Assembly (NCBI GenBank): GCA_020846145.1
Contig: JADLEL010000199.1
Location: forward strand, 1 to 60,457
Length of the DNA: 60,457 nucleotides
Origin: Pirellulales bacterium
GTDB lineage: Bacteria > Planctomycetota > Planctomycetia > Pirellulales > Thermoguttaceae
Reading direction: 5' to 3'
The notes under the pieces are model-generated. The model did no database searches. It worked only from the letters and a program-made list of their open reading frames with translations, and was not told where the DNA came from. Below, piece after piece: positions 1 through 8,610 of this stretch (positions are counted from its first letter, which is position 1; every line of letters starts with the position of its first letter). The translations under genes and the position numbers were made by a program.

Positions 1-127
1 AAATGGGACTGTCCCCCTCGCGCCGCGGGAAGGGGACAGGTCCATGTTTTCGGCCTACCGTTTGTCCGCAAAATACGTCATTTCGCCGAAAAATGGACCA
101 GTCCCCGACCGGGGCGTGAACGCTTAC
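1..127 (+). mobile_element. MITE-like family A, right part (copy 1)
   Basis: This is the right half of a roughly 205-bp element found again at 47886-48090 and 55905-56109, and as a left half at 2183-2287. It ends in the terminal repeat gtgaacgcttac and holds an inner inverted repeat (gggacaggtccatg against catttttcgg and ggaccagtccc). The left part lies outside the window. It starts directly downstream of the amidotransferase stop codon, so its hairpin may help end transcription. No transposase is encoded. Confidence 0.7.
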
Positions 128-158
128 CGGGGAAGAATACGATCGATCCACCGAAGTC

Positions 159-2147
159 TTATGCCACCGCGGCGGAGTTGCGCTCGGGTTGCAGGTTCGC
201 GGCCTCGGCCAGCCGATCGGCAATTGCCGGCCACCCCTCGCGATCGAGGAAAATCCGCGCCCAAAGCTCGAAATTCAGCAACGTCCACAGGGCCTCGCTG
301 CGGTCCCGCTTGCCTTGGAGATGCTCGCCGAGGAGTTGCGCCACGTACGATTCGTTGAAAATCCCCCGATCGCGCGCTTCCGCACCGAGCAGCACGGAAC
401 GGACGACGCGGTCGAATCCCCGGCGGAACCATTGGTTCAAGGGAACGGGAAATCCCATCTTTTTTCGCGCGATGATGGATTTCGGCACGATATTTTTCAT
501 CGCCTGCTTCACGAGATATTTGCCGTTGCATCCCCGCAACTTGAAGCGCGCGGGCACGCGCGCCGCGAATTCCACCAGTTTATGGTCGAGGAACGGTACC
601 CGGCTTTCGATCGAAGCCGCCATGCTCATGTTGTCCTGCTTCATCAGCAGTTCCACGAGATAGGTCTTCTGGTCGGCGTACAGCAACCGATCGAGGAGGC
701 CGGAATCGCGGCGGCGATAGAGTTCCATCGTGTCCCGATAAGGATTCTCCTCGCGGCAGCCGTCCCAGAACTCGGCGGCGAAAAGCTGCCGGTGGACCTC
801 CGGCGAAAATATTGCATAGAAATTGTCGTAAACGATCTCTTCCGGGCGAAGCGAATAATTCAAAAAAGTATGGCTGAGCTTTTTCTTGATCGCAAGCGGC
901 AGCGGCCATTTCCAGAGCGTTCCACGCACGCACGATCGGTGCAGCCGATCGGGCACCATCCGATGATAGAGTCCCCCCCACTTCATATTGAAAAGCGTCG
1001 CCCAATAGCGTTCGTAGCCGGCGAAAGTTTCGTCGCTCCCTTCGCCGGTGAGCACCACCTTGACGTGTTCGCCGGCGAGCCGCGACACTTCGTAGAGCGC
1101 GACGCTCGACGAGTTCCGAATCGGTTCGTCCTCGTGCCAGATCAATCGCGGCAGCGAGGCGAAGGCGTCGTTCGGCTTGAGCACGATCTCGTGATGCTCC
1201 GCGCCGATCTCCGCCGCCGCTTCCCGCGCGAAATCGAATTCGCTGTAGTAATCCGCTTCGAAGCCCACGGAAAAGGTCTTCACGGGCGCGGACATTTGCC
1301 CCGCCATCACCGCCGCGATCGCGCTCGAATCCAAGCCGCCGCTCAAAAATACTCCCAGCGGCACGTCGCTCATCAGCCGCATCCGCACCGAATCGCGAAA
1401 GAGCGCGAGAAACTCCTCGGTCAACTCGCCTTCGCTCCGCGACTCGTTGCCGACCGCGGGCAAGGGCACGTCCCAATACCGCTCGATTTGCAGCTTGCCC
1501 TCCCGCCACAGGAGCCAGTGCCCGGGAAGCAATTTATTGATCCCTTGGAAAAGGGTGCCATCGCCCGCCAGATAACCCAACGTCAGATATTCCGGCACGG
1601 CCTCGCGGCGGAGCGACGCGGAAATCCACTCCGCGGCCAAAAGAGCCTTCACTTCCGAAGCGCACAGCAGCGCACCTGCCGATTCGACGTAATAAAAAGG
1701 CTTGACGCCCAAGCGGTCTCGGGCGGCGAAGCAACATTCGGTTCGGGCGTCCCAGATCGCGAAGGCGAACATCCCCCGCAAGCGTTCGACGCAACCCGCG
1801 CCCCACTCTTCATAGGCATGGACGATCGTCTCCGTATCGCAGCGCGTGCGGAAGCGATGCCCCAAGGCTTGCAGTTCCTTTTGCAGTTCGAGATAGTTGT
1901 AGATCTCGCCGTTGTAGGTGATCCATACGCTGCAATCTTCGTTGCACATCGGCTGTTTGCCCCCGGCCAAGTCGATAATGCTCAAGCGGCGATGCCCCAA
2001 TCCCACCGCGTGGCGAGCGCCCGTGAAGAGTTGAATGCCTTCGCCGTCGGGACCGCGGTGCGCCATCGCATCGTTCATCCGCTGGAGGTCCTCTTTCCGC
2101 GGGATTCGCCCGCCCAGGCTGCTCAAAATGGCCGCAATGCCGCACAT
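159..2147 (-). CDS. asnB: asparagine synthase-like amidotransferase of the exopolysaccharide locus
   Basis: The 662-residue protein has the layout of glutamine-hydrolysing asparagine synthases. It begins MCGIAAI, so Cys2 is the glutaminase nucleophile, and NGEIYNY near residue 80 fits the glutaminase domain. SGGLDSS near residue 270 is the PP-loop ATP site of the synthetase domain. The family transfers glutamine ammonia to an acyl group. In exosortase loci such proteins (exosortase-associated amidotransferases) are thought to modify a sugar or peptide, so free asparagine synthesis is not certain here. It is the last gene of the minus-strand cluster. MITE family A fragments lie on both sides. 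Confidence 0.88.
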   Translation of the reverse strand: MCGIAAILSSLGGRIPRKEDLQRMNDAMAHRGPDGEGIQLFTGARHAVGLGHRRLSIIDLAGGKQPMCNEDCSVWITYNGEIYNYLELQKELQALGHRFRTRCDTETIVHAYEEWGAGCVERLRGMFAFAIWDARTECCFAARDRLGVKPFYYVESAGALLCASEVKALLAAEWISASLRREAVPEYLTLGYLAGDGTLFQGINKLLPGHWLLWREGKLQIERYWDVPLPAVGNESRSEGELTEEFLALFRDSVRMRLMSDVPLGVFLSGGLDSSAIAAVMAGQMSAPVKTFSVGFEADYYSEFDFAREAAAEIGAEHHEIVLKPNDAFASLPRLIWHEDEPIRNSSSVALYEVSRLAGEHVKVVLTGEGSDETFAGYERYWATLFNMKWGGLYHRMVPDRLHRSCVRGTLWKWPLPLAIKKKLSHTFLNYSLRPEEIVYDNFYAIFSPEVHRQLFAAEFWDGCREENPYRDTMELYRRRDSGLLDRLLYADQKTYLVELLMKQDNMSMAASIESRVPFLDHKLVEFAARVPARFKLRGCNGKYLVKQAMKNIVPKSIIARKKMGFPVPLNQWFRRGFDRVVRSVLLGAEARDRGIFNESYVAQLLGEHLQGKRDRSEALWTLLNFELWARIFLDREGWPAIADRLAEAANLQPERNSAAVA

Positions 2148-2182
2148 AATAAAGCCTTGTTACTTTTCTACCGTTCTTCCGA

Positions 2183-2287
2183 ACCGTTCACAGGGGACTG
2201 TCCCGATTTTCGCGGCGCAAAAGATTATCGCGCCGTACTAGCGCTTAATCGCCGCGAAAATGGGACTGTTCCCCTCGCGCCGCGGGA
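2183..2287 (+). mobile_element. MITE-like family A, left part (copy 2, truncated)
   Basis: The sequence matches the left half of copy 55905-56109, from ccgttcacagggg through the inverted pair gggactgtcccgattttcgc / gcgaaaatgggactg to cgccgcggga. There it stops, just before the glycosyltransferase stop codon. It fills the gap between the amidotransferase and the upstream glycosyltransferase. Confidence 0.7.
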
Positions 2288-2301
2288 CGATCCCTGGCCG
2301 T

Positions 2302-3459
2302 TCAGGCCTTTTCCAAACCCAGATCGCGCTCCAAGGTCGATTCGATCGCCGTTCGCAGGTAAAGTTCTTCGTAATCCCGCACCATGCGGTCGATGCTGAA
2401 ATGCTTTTCGACGCGCACGCGGGCGATTCTTCCCAACTCTTCCCGCAAGGGCCGGTCGCGCATGAGTTGCTCCAGGTTTCGCGCCAAGGCCTCGGCGTTT
2501 TCCGCCGGAATCAAGCAACCCGCCTTTCCCTCGTCGAGAAGCAGGGAATTCGATCCCACGGCGGTCGCCACGACGGGCAATCCGCAAGCCATTGCCTCCA
2601 GCACCGTATTCGACATCCCTTCCGAAACCGAGTTCAGCACGAAGGCGTCCAGCGCGTTGAGAAAGCGTTCGATTTGCGGAATATCGCCGAGAAAACGTAC
2701 GCGGTCGCAAATATTCAAGTCGCGCGCCGCCGCTTGAAGCGATTCCCGCAACGGGCCGCTCCCGGCAATAGCCAAGACCGCATTCTCGCCGCGCTCTTTC
2801 AAAAGCGCCAACGCTTGCAGCATTCCCAGATGATTTTTCACGGGCACGAGCCGCGCGACCATCCCGACCGTAAACTCCGCTTCGGGAAGGTCGAAATCGC
2901 GCCGCCATTCGGATCGGCGCTCCCGGCACGGCCGGAAACGTTCGGTGTCCACGCCATTCGGAATCACCTGGATGCGATTCCGTGGAAAATTGACGACCTG
3001 TGCCATTCGGTCGGCCAAGGGAGCGGACACCGCGGCAACCTGGCGGACCTTCGACCACAACCAACGCTGAATCATCACGTTCCGCGGCCGTTCTTCCATC
3101 ACGCCGTGTTCGCCGTGGATGACGATGGGCGTTCGCGCCATTTTAGCCGCCGCCCAGCCCTCCACGAGCGTTCCCCAGGAATGCGTGTGCAGGATATCGA
3201 TTCGCAACCGCCGCAAATGCCAAGCCAGCCGAAAAGGGAGCGTGGGATCGATCCCCATCCAGGATTTGGCCGCCGCTAATTTCACGCGGCGGGCGTCCAC
3301 CCGCGATTCCAACGCCCCGCCCGACCGAAAAACGCAGATCGACGGGGCGAATCGCTCCGGATTCAAGCGGTTGCACAAATTGACCACCCCATTTTCCAAA
3401 CCGCCGGTTTCCAGGCTATACACCGCATGCATGACGTTCAGTCGCGGGAATTTCGACAT
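2302..3459 (-). CDS. glycosyltransferase family 4 (exosortase-locus type)
   Basis: The 385-residue protein has a GT-B fold pattern. The N-terminal domain has a Gly-rich loop (ETGGLENGVVNL, residues 17-28). The C-terminal nucleotide-sugar domain has VGMVARLVPVKN near 200 and the acidic SEGMSNTVLEAMACGLPVVAT near 290, whose E-x7-E pattern is typical of GT4 retaining enzymes. It resembles the sugar transferases of PEP-CTERM/EpsH systems. Its start lies 44 bp inside the upstream glycosyltransferase gene, so the two are probably translationally coupled. The role is inferred to be addition of a sugar to the lipid-linked repeat unit on the cytoplasmic face; donor and acceptor are unknown. Confidence 0.85.
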   Translation of the reverse strand: MSKFPRLNVMHAVYSLETGGLENGVVNLCNRLNPERFAPSICVFRSGGALESRVDARRVKLAAAKSWMGIDPTLPFRLAWHLRRLRIDILHTHSWGTLVEGWAAAKMARTPIVIHGEHGVMEERPRNVMIQRWLWSKVRQVAAVSAPLADRMAQVVNFPRNRIQVIPNGVDTERFRPCRERRSEWRRDFDLPEAEFTVGMVARLVPVKNHLGMLQALALLKERGENAVLAIAGSGPLRESLQAAARDLNICDRVRFLGDIPQIERFLNALDAFVLNSVSEGMSNTVLEAMACGLPVVATAVGSNSLLLDEGKAGCLIPAENAEALARNLEQLMRDRPLREELGRIARVRVEKHFSIDRMVRDYEELYLRTAIESTLERDLGLEKA

Positions 3460-4570
3460 CGCTCTCCAGGGGATCGTTGAACTCGGGAGTTCGGCTTAGC
3501 GTTCGGTAAAGTTCTTTCCATTGCCCGGCGACGGCCCGCCAAGTGTATTTTTTGGATTCCACCAGTCCGGCGCGCGACAACCGGGCCGCTTCCGCGGGAT
3601 TTTCGATCAGTTCGATGATCCGCTCCGCCGCGGCGGCATGGTCGTCGAGGCCGACGAGGCAGCCGTTCAAGCGGTCGGTTACGATAAATGGAATGCCCCC
3701 TGCCGCGGTGGAAACGATCGGCATCCCCGCCGCGAAGGCCTCGAGGATTGAGACCGGCATGTTGTCCACCGACGACGTGTTCAAAAATACGTCGTGCTTT
3801 TCGTAATAGCGTCCGATTTCCGCGCGTTCGATTCGCCCTGCGAACGTTACGTTATCGAGATCGAGTTCCGCGGCGAGGCGTTGCAGGCAATCCCGCTGCG
3901 AGCCTTCCCCGGCGATCGTCAATTCGGCTTGGGGATATTTATTTTTAACGAGGCGAAATGCCCGCAACGCGCAGGGGATGTTGTAGAGCGGCTCCAATGC
4001 GCGCGTCATCAAAAGCTTCGGTTGCACCCGCTTTCGTTCGACGGGCGCGATCGCCGCCCCCGCGAGGTAATTCGGTATCGCCGCGGCGCTGAATCCAAAT
4101 CGTTGGAATACCGACACCAGGTAGGGCGACGGAACCACAATGCAAGCCGGAAGCCGCATCAACCATTTGGTGATCCGCCAACTGTGAGCCAAATGGTCTT
4201 CGGCTTCGCCCGAATGATAATTCAGAATCGCGGCCTTGCGAAAAAAGCGCGACAGCAGAATCGCCGGCGCCGGCGAGATCAGGAACGAGCTGTAGGACGC
4301 CGAAAAAATGTGGATCACGTCGTAATTCGGCATCGCTCTCAACAGTGCGATCAGGTAAAAGAACGTGCGCACCGCGGTGCGGACGAATTTAATCGATTCG
4401 AGGTGGTGCAATATGCCCGGCGGCCGCGGATCGACCGGCACGAAGCCGACTCGATATCCGTCCTCGCGGAGATCGGCCAGCAGTTGGTGCGCCATGACCG
4501 CTTGACCGCCCAGCGCACGCTGGGATGCGGCGATAATCAGGATCCGCGGCTTGGAACGTTCGTCATTCAT
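3416..4570 (-). CDS. glycosyltransferase family 4
   Basis: This is a 384-residue GT-B type enzyme. The N-terminal ILIIAASQRALGGQAVMAHQ is the first Rossmann strand with its Gly loop. The C-terminal donor domain carries NVTFAGRIERAEIGRYY and the SILEAFAAGMPIVSTAAGG block, the E-x7-E region of GT4. No signal peptide is seen. It overlaps the GT2 gene by 8 bp upstream and the next GT4 gene by 44 bp downstream, which implies one transcript. Sugar specificity cannot be read from the sequence. Confidence 0.85.
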   Translation of the reverse strand: MNDERSKPRILIIAASQRALGGQAVMAHQLLADLREDGYRVGFVPVDPRPPGILHHLESIKFVRTAVRTFFYLIALLRAMPNYDVIHIFSASYSSFLISPAPAILLSRFFRKAAILNYHSGEAEDHLAHSWRITKWLMRLPACIVVPSPYLVSVFQRFGFSAAAIPNYLAGAAIAPVERKRVQPKLLMTRALEPLYNIPCALRAFRLVKNKYPQAELTIAGEGSQRDCLQRLAAELDLDNVTFAGRIERAEIGRYYEKHDVFLNTSSVDNMPVSILEAFAAGMPIVSTAAGGIPFIVTDRLNGCLVGLDDHAAAAERIIELIENPAEAARLSRAGLVESKKYTWRAVAGQWKELYRTLSRTPEFNDPLESDVEIPATERHACGV

Positions 4571-5717
4571 GCGTGGGAACGCGCTCGTCGGGAAGGTCGT
4601 CCGCTCGATCGACCGCCGAGGTTTGCGATCGGCGCCGGTGGGGATGCGATAGTAATTCCATTGCGCGGCGCTTCATGCCTGCTAGAAACTCGCCGATCGA
4701 TCCCGTAGCGGATGCCAAGTGAATCGTCGCCAGAACCACGGGCAATAACGGCAACAGCCGCATATTTTTTTGGGTGATTGCGATCTTCGCGCTTTCGTAA
4801 AGAATCGCTCCCGCGTACAGTCCCAAGATCCCAAAATACACCCACCACAACCACGGCCGGAGGAATCCGCCGCTCCAACCGGCCAATACGCCCAGGAAAA
4901 AAATCGCGGGCAGCAAGCTCCCCAGCGAAAAGGTATCGGGATGTTTCCGCAGCAGGCGCATCCGCCCGCGGCCGTAGCGGACGATCTGGCGGAAAAGCCC
5001 CGCAAGATTCGAACGCGGGTGATACCGCACTTGGATCGCGGGAGTGAAAAAACACTTCAGTCCCGCCCGATCGAGGCGATGGTTCAACTCCACGTCCTCG
5101 CAGGCGTCGAACTCCTCGTCGAAATAACCCACCTGCTCGAATACCTTCCGGCGATAGGCCACCGCCACGCTGTGCGCCGGCACGAAGCGCTCTCGATCGG
5201 AGTAGATGAACGAAGACGGATGGTGCCCCAAACGGCTCGACCGGGCCAGTGAAATCGCCCGTTGCATTAACGTGGCGCCCGCGACGTCCAGCGGTTGCGG
5301 GCGGCCGAGGCAATCGGCGCCGCTGCGCCGAAAAGCATCCGAAACGTTCTTCAGCAGCAGCGGGCTTCCCAGTTCGCAATGCCCGTCCACGATCAACACG
5401 ACTTCTCCCCGCGAATGGCGGATGCCGATATTCCGCGCTGCGCTCGAGAGCCGTTGCGGATTATCGAGCAAACGCACGCGGGGATGTTTCGCGGCGATCG
5501 CGCGGACTCGTTCGACGGTATCGTCCGTGGAGCCTCCATCCACGACCAGAATCTCGCACCGCTCGGCATCGTACTCTTGGCGCAAAAGCTGCCGCAGGGT
5601 GGACTCGATATGCCGCCCCTCGTTCCGCACGGGAACGATCGCGCCGATCGACAAGTCCTCGCTCTTTGCGCCGAGGGTCGCGGAAATATCGGAGGTAGTC
5701 GAGGACGTCGCGCTCAA
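4563..5717 (-). CDS. glycosyltransferase family 2 with C-terminal membrane segments
   Basis: The GT-A domain starts with IGAIVPVRNEGRHIEST. It carries EILVVDGGSTDDT, then VLIVDGHCELGS as the DxD-like metal site, and later EDVELNHRLDRAG. Two or three hydrophobic segments near the C-terminus (LLPAIFFLGVLAGW, VYFGILGLYAGAIL) suggest membrane attachment. The frame stays open far upstream, but that part runs over the deacetylase gene. I chose TTG at 5717, which overlaps the deacetylase stop as TTGA; another TTG lies 12 bp upstream. The chosen product is about 384 residues. It is likely one of the transferases building the polysaccharide repeat. Confidence 0.82.
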   Translation of the reverse strand: MSATSSTTSDISATLGAKSEDLSIGAIVPVRNEGRHIESTLRQLLRQEYDAERCEILVVDGGSTDDTVERVRAIAAKHPRVRLLDNPQRLSSAARNIGIRHSRGEVVLIVDGHCELGSPLLLKNVSDAFRRSGADCLGRPQPLDVAGATLMQRAISLARSSRLGHHPSSFIYSDRERFVPAHSVAVAYRRKVFEQVGYFDEEFDACEDVELNHRLDRAGLKCFFTPAIQVRYHPRSNLAGLFRQIVRYGRGRMRLLRKHPDTFSLGSLLPAIFFLGVLAGWSGGFLRPWLWWVYFGILGLYAGAILYESAKIAITQKNMRLLPLLPVVLATIHLASATGSIGEFLAGMKRRAMELLSHPHRRRSQTSAVDRADDLPDERVPTHE

Positions 5718-6619
5718 GATTTCAGGCAATGCGCCCTTCGAGGGGCGGTCGGAGGCAAAATCCCCTGCTCGGCCAGCACTTCGCGCATGGAGCCAAATCG
5801 AAAACTTCCGAGGAGTCGGTCGAGTTTGCCCAAAGTGCGATGCAAATTCCGGTAATGGCGAAAGCGCGATTTGAAGGAAGCCGGCAACCGCGGTTGCTCC
5901 GGATCGACTTCCCAGGGGTGGATGTAGAACGCGAACGGCGGCCGACGCCGTTCCAACTGCCTCAGACACCATAAGCTGAACCGCGCCGGATACATCCGAA
6001 AATATCCTCCGCCGCCCACCGGGAGCACGATTTTTCCCCAGAGCGGCAAAACGGCGGGAGGAAATTCCCAGAGCGCGCCCGATGGCGTTGCCAGGCGATG
6101 CAGGCCGGTTTGTGCCCCGGGGATTCCGTAGAGATCGTGGTAGATGGGAACCACGCTGGAATCGACCGTGAAGCCCTCCTCCAGCAAAATTTCGAGCGCC
6201 CAGCGGGAAGCGCCGGTCACCGAAAAGCTGGGCGCGCGATAAGCGGAAATCCGCGAACCCAGGATGTCTTCCAAGAGCTCCGCCGAGCGGCGGAGGTCCG
6301 CGCGAAATTGCGCGGGGGTTTGCGAATAGATCAATCGATGCGCGTATCCGTGCGAACCCACCTCGTGCCCCGCCCGATCGATCTCCCGGACCAATTGCGG
6401 ATATCGCTCGGCAATCCATCCCAAGACGAAAAAAGTCCCCCGCACCCGATGCTTCGCCAAAAGATCGAGCAGCCTCCGCGTGTTCCCCTCGACGCGGCTC
6501 GGATATTCATCCCAGCGTTCCCGGGAAACGCAGCGGTCGAAAGCGGAGACTTGAAAATAATCCTCCACGTCCACCGTGAAGGCATGGAGAGGGCGGGAGT
6601 AGGCTACGGATTGCGTCAA
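5714..6619 (-). CDS. polysaccharide deacetylase (exosortase-locus DUF3473 type)
   Basis: The NodB-like domain is clear. AFTVDVEDYF near residue 15 gives the catalytic Asp and metal-binding Asp, GHEVGSHGYAHR near 85 gives the H-x3-H metal ligands, and AYRAPSFSV follows. FYIHPWEVDPEQP near 245 marks the C-terminal extension typical of deacetylases in exosortase/EPS loci. TTG at 6619 gives 301 residues and begins just before the domain. An ATG at 6772 would add 51 poorly conserved-looking residues and overlap the sugar transferase gene. It probably removes N-acetyl groups from the exported polysaccharide or its precursor. Confidence 0.85.
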   Translation of the reverse strand: MTQSVAYSRPLHAFTVDVEDYFQVSAFDRCVSRERWDEYPSRVEGNTRRLLDLLAKHRVRGTFFVLGWIAERYPQLVREIDRAGHEVGSHGYAHRLIYSQTPAQFRADLRRSAELLEDILGSRISAYRAPSFSVTGASRWALEILLEEGFTVDSSVVPIYHDLYGIPGAQTGLHRLATPSGALWEFPPAVLPLWGKIVLPVGGGGYFRMYPARFSLWCLRQLERRRPPFAFYIHPWEVDPEQPRLPASFKSRFRHYRNLHRTLGKLDRLLGSFRFGSMREVLAEQGILPPTAPRRAHCLKS

Positions 6620-6698
6620 ATCTTGAAGTCTTCGGTTCCCGAATGCGGGTGAATTGCCGCTCTTCAGCGGCCGCAAATGCGATCGATCCCCGCCGCGG

Positions 6699-7583
6699 CT
6701 ATTTGGACAGCGTCTGTTTGCATTTGCGCGGATCGTACGCCTTGACGCCGCGGCTTTTGGCCCCGTTTGCATTCGACGGATTCGATTCGAGCTGCATCTG
6801 GAACTGTTTGAGGGTAACTACCGCTTCCGCGGGTTGGAAGGCGGATTTTGCGTCTTCTTCGGCGGGAAGTTTCGCCGCCCGCTTAAGCCCGAAAATCCCC
6901 AGAACGGGCAATTTGGCGATCCGCAGCGCCGTGCAGAGCAGCAGCCGCAAATCAAGCCATAAAGTGGCCGTTTGGATGTATTCGAGATCCAACATTATTT
7001 TCCGGCGCACGCTGTCGAGATCGCTATCGGGGGGGAGATTCAACTGCGCCAATCCCGTGATCCCCGGCTTGACCGCGTGGCGGTTCGCGTAATCGGGAAT
7101 CCGGCGGGAAAGAATTTTCACGAACTCCGGACGTTCGGGCCGGGGGCCGACCAGGGACATTTCCCCGCGCAGGACATTGAATAATTGCGGCAATTCATCG
7201 AAGTGAAATTTGCGCATGAAGCGCCCCAACGGCGTTACCCGCGGATCGGCGGTCTGCGTCCATGCCGGCCCGGTGCGGGCTTCGGCATTGTGCGTCATGC
7301 TGCGAATCTTAAACATCTTGAAGATTCGACCCTTATGTCCCACTCGGGTTTGGGTAAAAATTGCCGGACCGCGGGAAGTGAGCCGCACGAGGCAAGCGAA
7401 CAATGCCATCAGCGGCAAGCCCGGCACGAGTAACAAAGCGGCGATAAAATAATCTAAAATATATTTGCCGCCAACGTATCGCGACGGTTTCAGGGCGGAA
7501 ACCGCCGGCGCGGGACGGCAGTTCGTCGGCTGGGATTGGGGGGGCTTGAACCGTCGAACTTGTTTAAGTAGCGTGCTCACCAT
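6699..7583 (-). CDS. undecaprenyl-phosphate sugar phosphotransferase (priming transferase)
   Basis: The protein has 294 residues and belongs to the bacterial sugar transferase family (PssY/WcaJ catalytic core). One N-terminal hydrophobic hairpin (DYFIAALLLVPGLPLMALFAC) is followed by KMFKIRSM, RKFHFDELPQLFNVLRGEMSLVGPRP and ITGLAQ, the signature blocks of the core. ATG at 7583 is chosen because AAGGAAG lies about 7 bases upstream; the frame stays open to 8450 but there it overlaps the EpsI-like gene. It would transfer the first sugar phosphate to undecaprenyl phosphate at the inner membrane and start repeat-unit synthesis. Confidence 0.88.
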   Translation of the reverse strand: MVSTLLKQVRRFKPPQSQPTNCRPAPAVSALKPSRYVGGKYILDYFIAALLLVPGLPLMALFACLVRLTSRGPAIFTQTRVGHKGRIFKMFKIRSMTHNAEARTGPAWTQTADPRVTPLGRFMRKFHFDELPQLFNVLRGEMSLVGPRPERPEFVKILSRRIPDYANRHAVKPGITGLAQLNLPPDSDLDSVRRKIMLDLEYIQTATLWLDLRLLLCTALRIAKLPVLGIFGLKRAAKLPAEEDAKSAFQPAEAVVTLKQFQMQLESNPSNANGAKSRGVKAYDPRKCKQTLSK

Positions 7584-7681
7584 GATGTTCTTCCTTGCGT
7601 ATGACCGGTTCTCGATGCCTGCGCGTCGAAATCCGCGTATGCGTTTTGCCTTTCCTCGAAAACAATGCAAATCCGTTAAAA

Positions 7682-8347
7682 CTATCGCACTAGCGCTCGA
7701 TTCATGTGTGTTTGCAAGGCGGGAATGAAATCCGCCATGAATTGGACCGCCGGATCGTTCGCGGGATCGTTGTTCGCGGAGCGGTTCTCCGCGGCGCGAT
7801 TCGTGATTTGGACCTTGTAGAGAAACTTCCGGGTGGAAAACGAAAAGCGGGGATTTTCCGCCGCGACCCAAGCGTCTCCCGCGCTCCAACCGTAATAAAT
7901 ATTCAGCACTTGGGCATCGACCCCGCTCAGTCGAAAGGTCGTCTTCCAGATCGAATCGCCGCCGTTCCGGCCGGGAATCGGGAGCTTGATGCGCTCTCCA
8001 AGTTGCTGGTGGTCGCGGCTCGCGTAGCAGACTTCCGGGGTATGCACGGAAATCGGACCGCTCGATCCCAACAAGACCAAAACGTTGATCGCGGCGCCGC
8101 TCTTGCGGTTCACGTAGTCGCGCTGAAAATAACCGTAAGGGACGAGTTGATTCAACGCGTCGCTGCCGAGTTTCTCCGTTTTTTTCGTTTCCCAGTCCGC
8201 GAAATTCGCCGGAAACGATTCGAGCCGTTCCCCGGCTTGACGCTGGAGGTTCGAGATCCCCCATCGATTGCTCAGCGATCCTTGCATGAAACCGGAGGCA
8301 AGCGTCAAGAAGAACGCGACGATCGATCCTAAAACGAAAGTTTTCAT
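7682..8347 (-). CDS. exosortase-associated EpsI-family protein
   Basis: This 221-residue protein has an N-terminal hydrophobic anchor (LGSIVAFFLTLASGF) and an EpsI-like domain. It carries HTPEVCYASRDHQ near residue 100, the Cys-containing block usual in this family, then YYGWSAGDAWVAAENPR. EpsI-like domains are fused to, or encoded close to, exosortases, and their biochemical role is unsettled. Here it is encoded separately from the exosortase at 15737-16795, with the TPR and kinase genes in between. It is probably a periplasmic, membrane-tethered partner of the exosortase/EPS machinery. Confidence 0.8.
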   Translation of the reverse strand: MKTFVLGSIVAFFLTLASGFMQGSLSNRWGISNLQRQAGERLESFPANFADWETKKTEKLGSDALNQLVPYGYFQRDYVNRKSGAAINVLVLLGSSGPISVHTPEVCYASRDHQQLGERIKLPIPGRNGGDSIWKTTFRLSGVDAQVLNIYYGWSAGDAWVAAENPRFSFSTRKFLYKVQITNRAAENRSANNDPANDPAVQFMADFIPALQTHMNRALVR

Positions 8348-8610
8348 GAATTCCTTGTTTTTCGGCGACTCGACCGATGGGCGGCAAACAAAATAATTCG
8401 CGGAAAATCGGCGGATGCCGAGGGATTGCGGTTTTCTGAATTATACGCAAATATATTCCGAATCAAGGGCGATTCGAACCGGTCGGGAACTATTTCGTAT
8501 TCGGCGATTTCTCCCGCGATTCCGCGAGTCCTCTCGGCCCTGCGGCTATCTACTTAGGCAACCGTTCAAATGCGATCTGTTTTTAATGCCGCCCCCTTCG
8601 TAAAAGCAAT

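Noticed and set aside
189..2399. 736-codon open frame on the plus strand opposite the amidotransferase
   Set aside because: It is a high-GC shadow of a well-conserved minus-strand gene. Its peptide has no domain and is rich in Arg, His and Pro, as expected from antisense reading.
4563..6419. 618-codon version of the GT2 gene
   Set aside because: The first 230 or so codons lie antiphase over the conserved deacetylase gene; GT2 homology begins only after 5717.
6699..8450. 583-codon version of the sugar transferase gene
   Set aside because: The upstream part overlaps the EpsI-like gene in another frame, and a good ribosome site marks ATG 7583.
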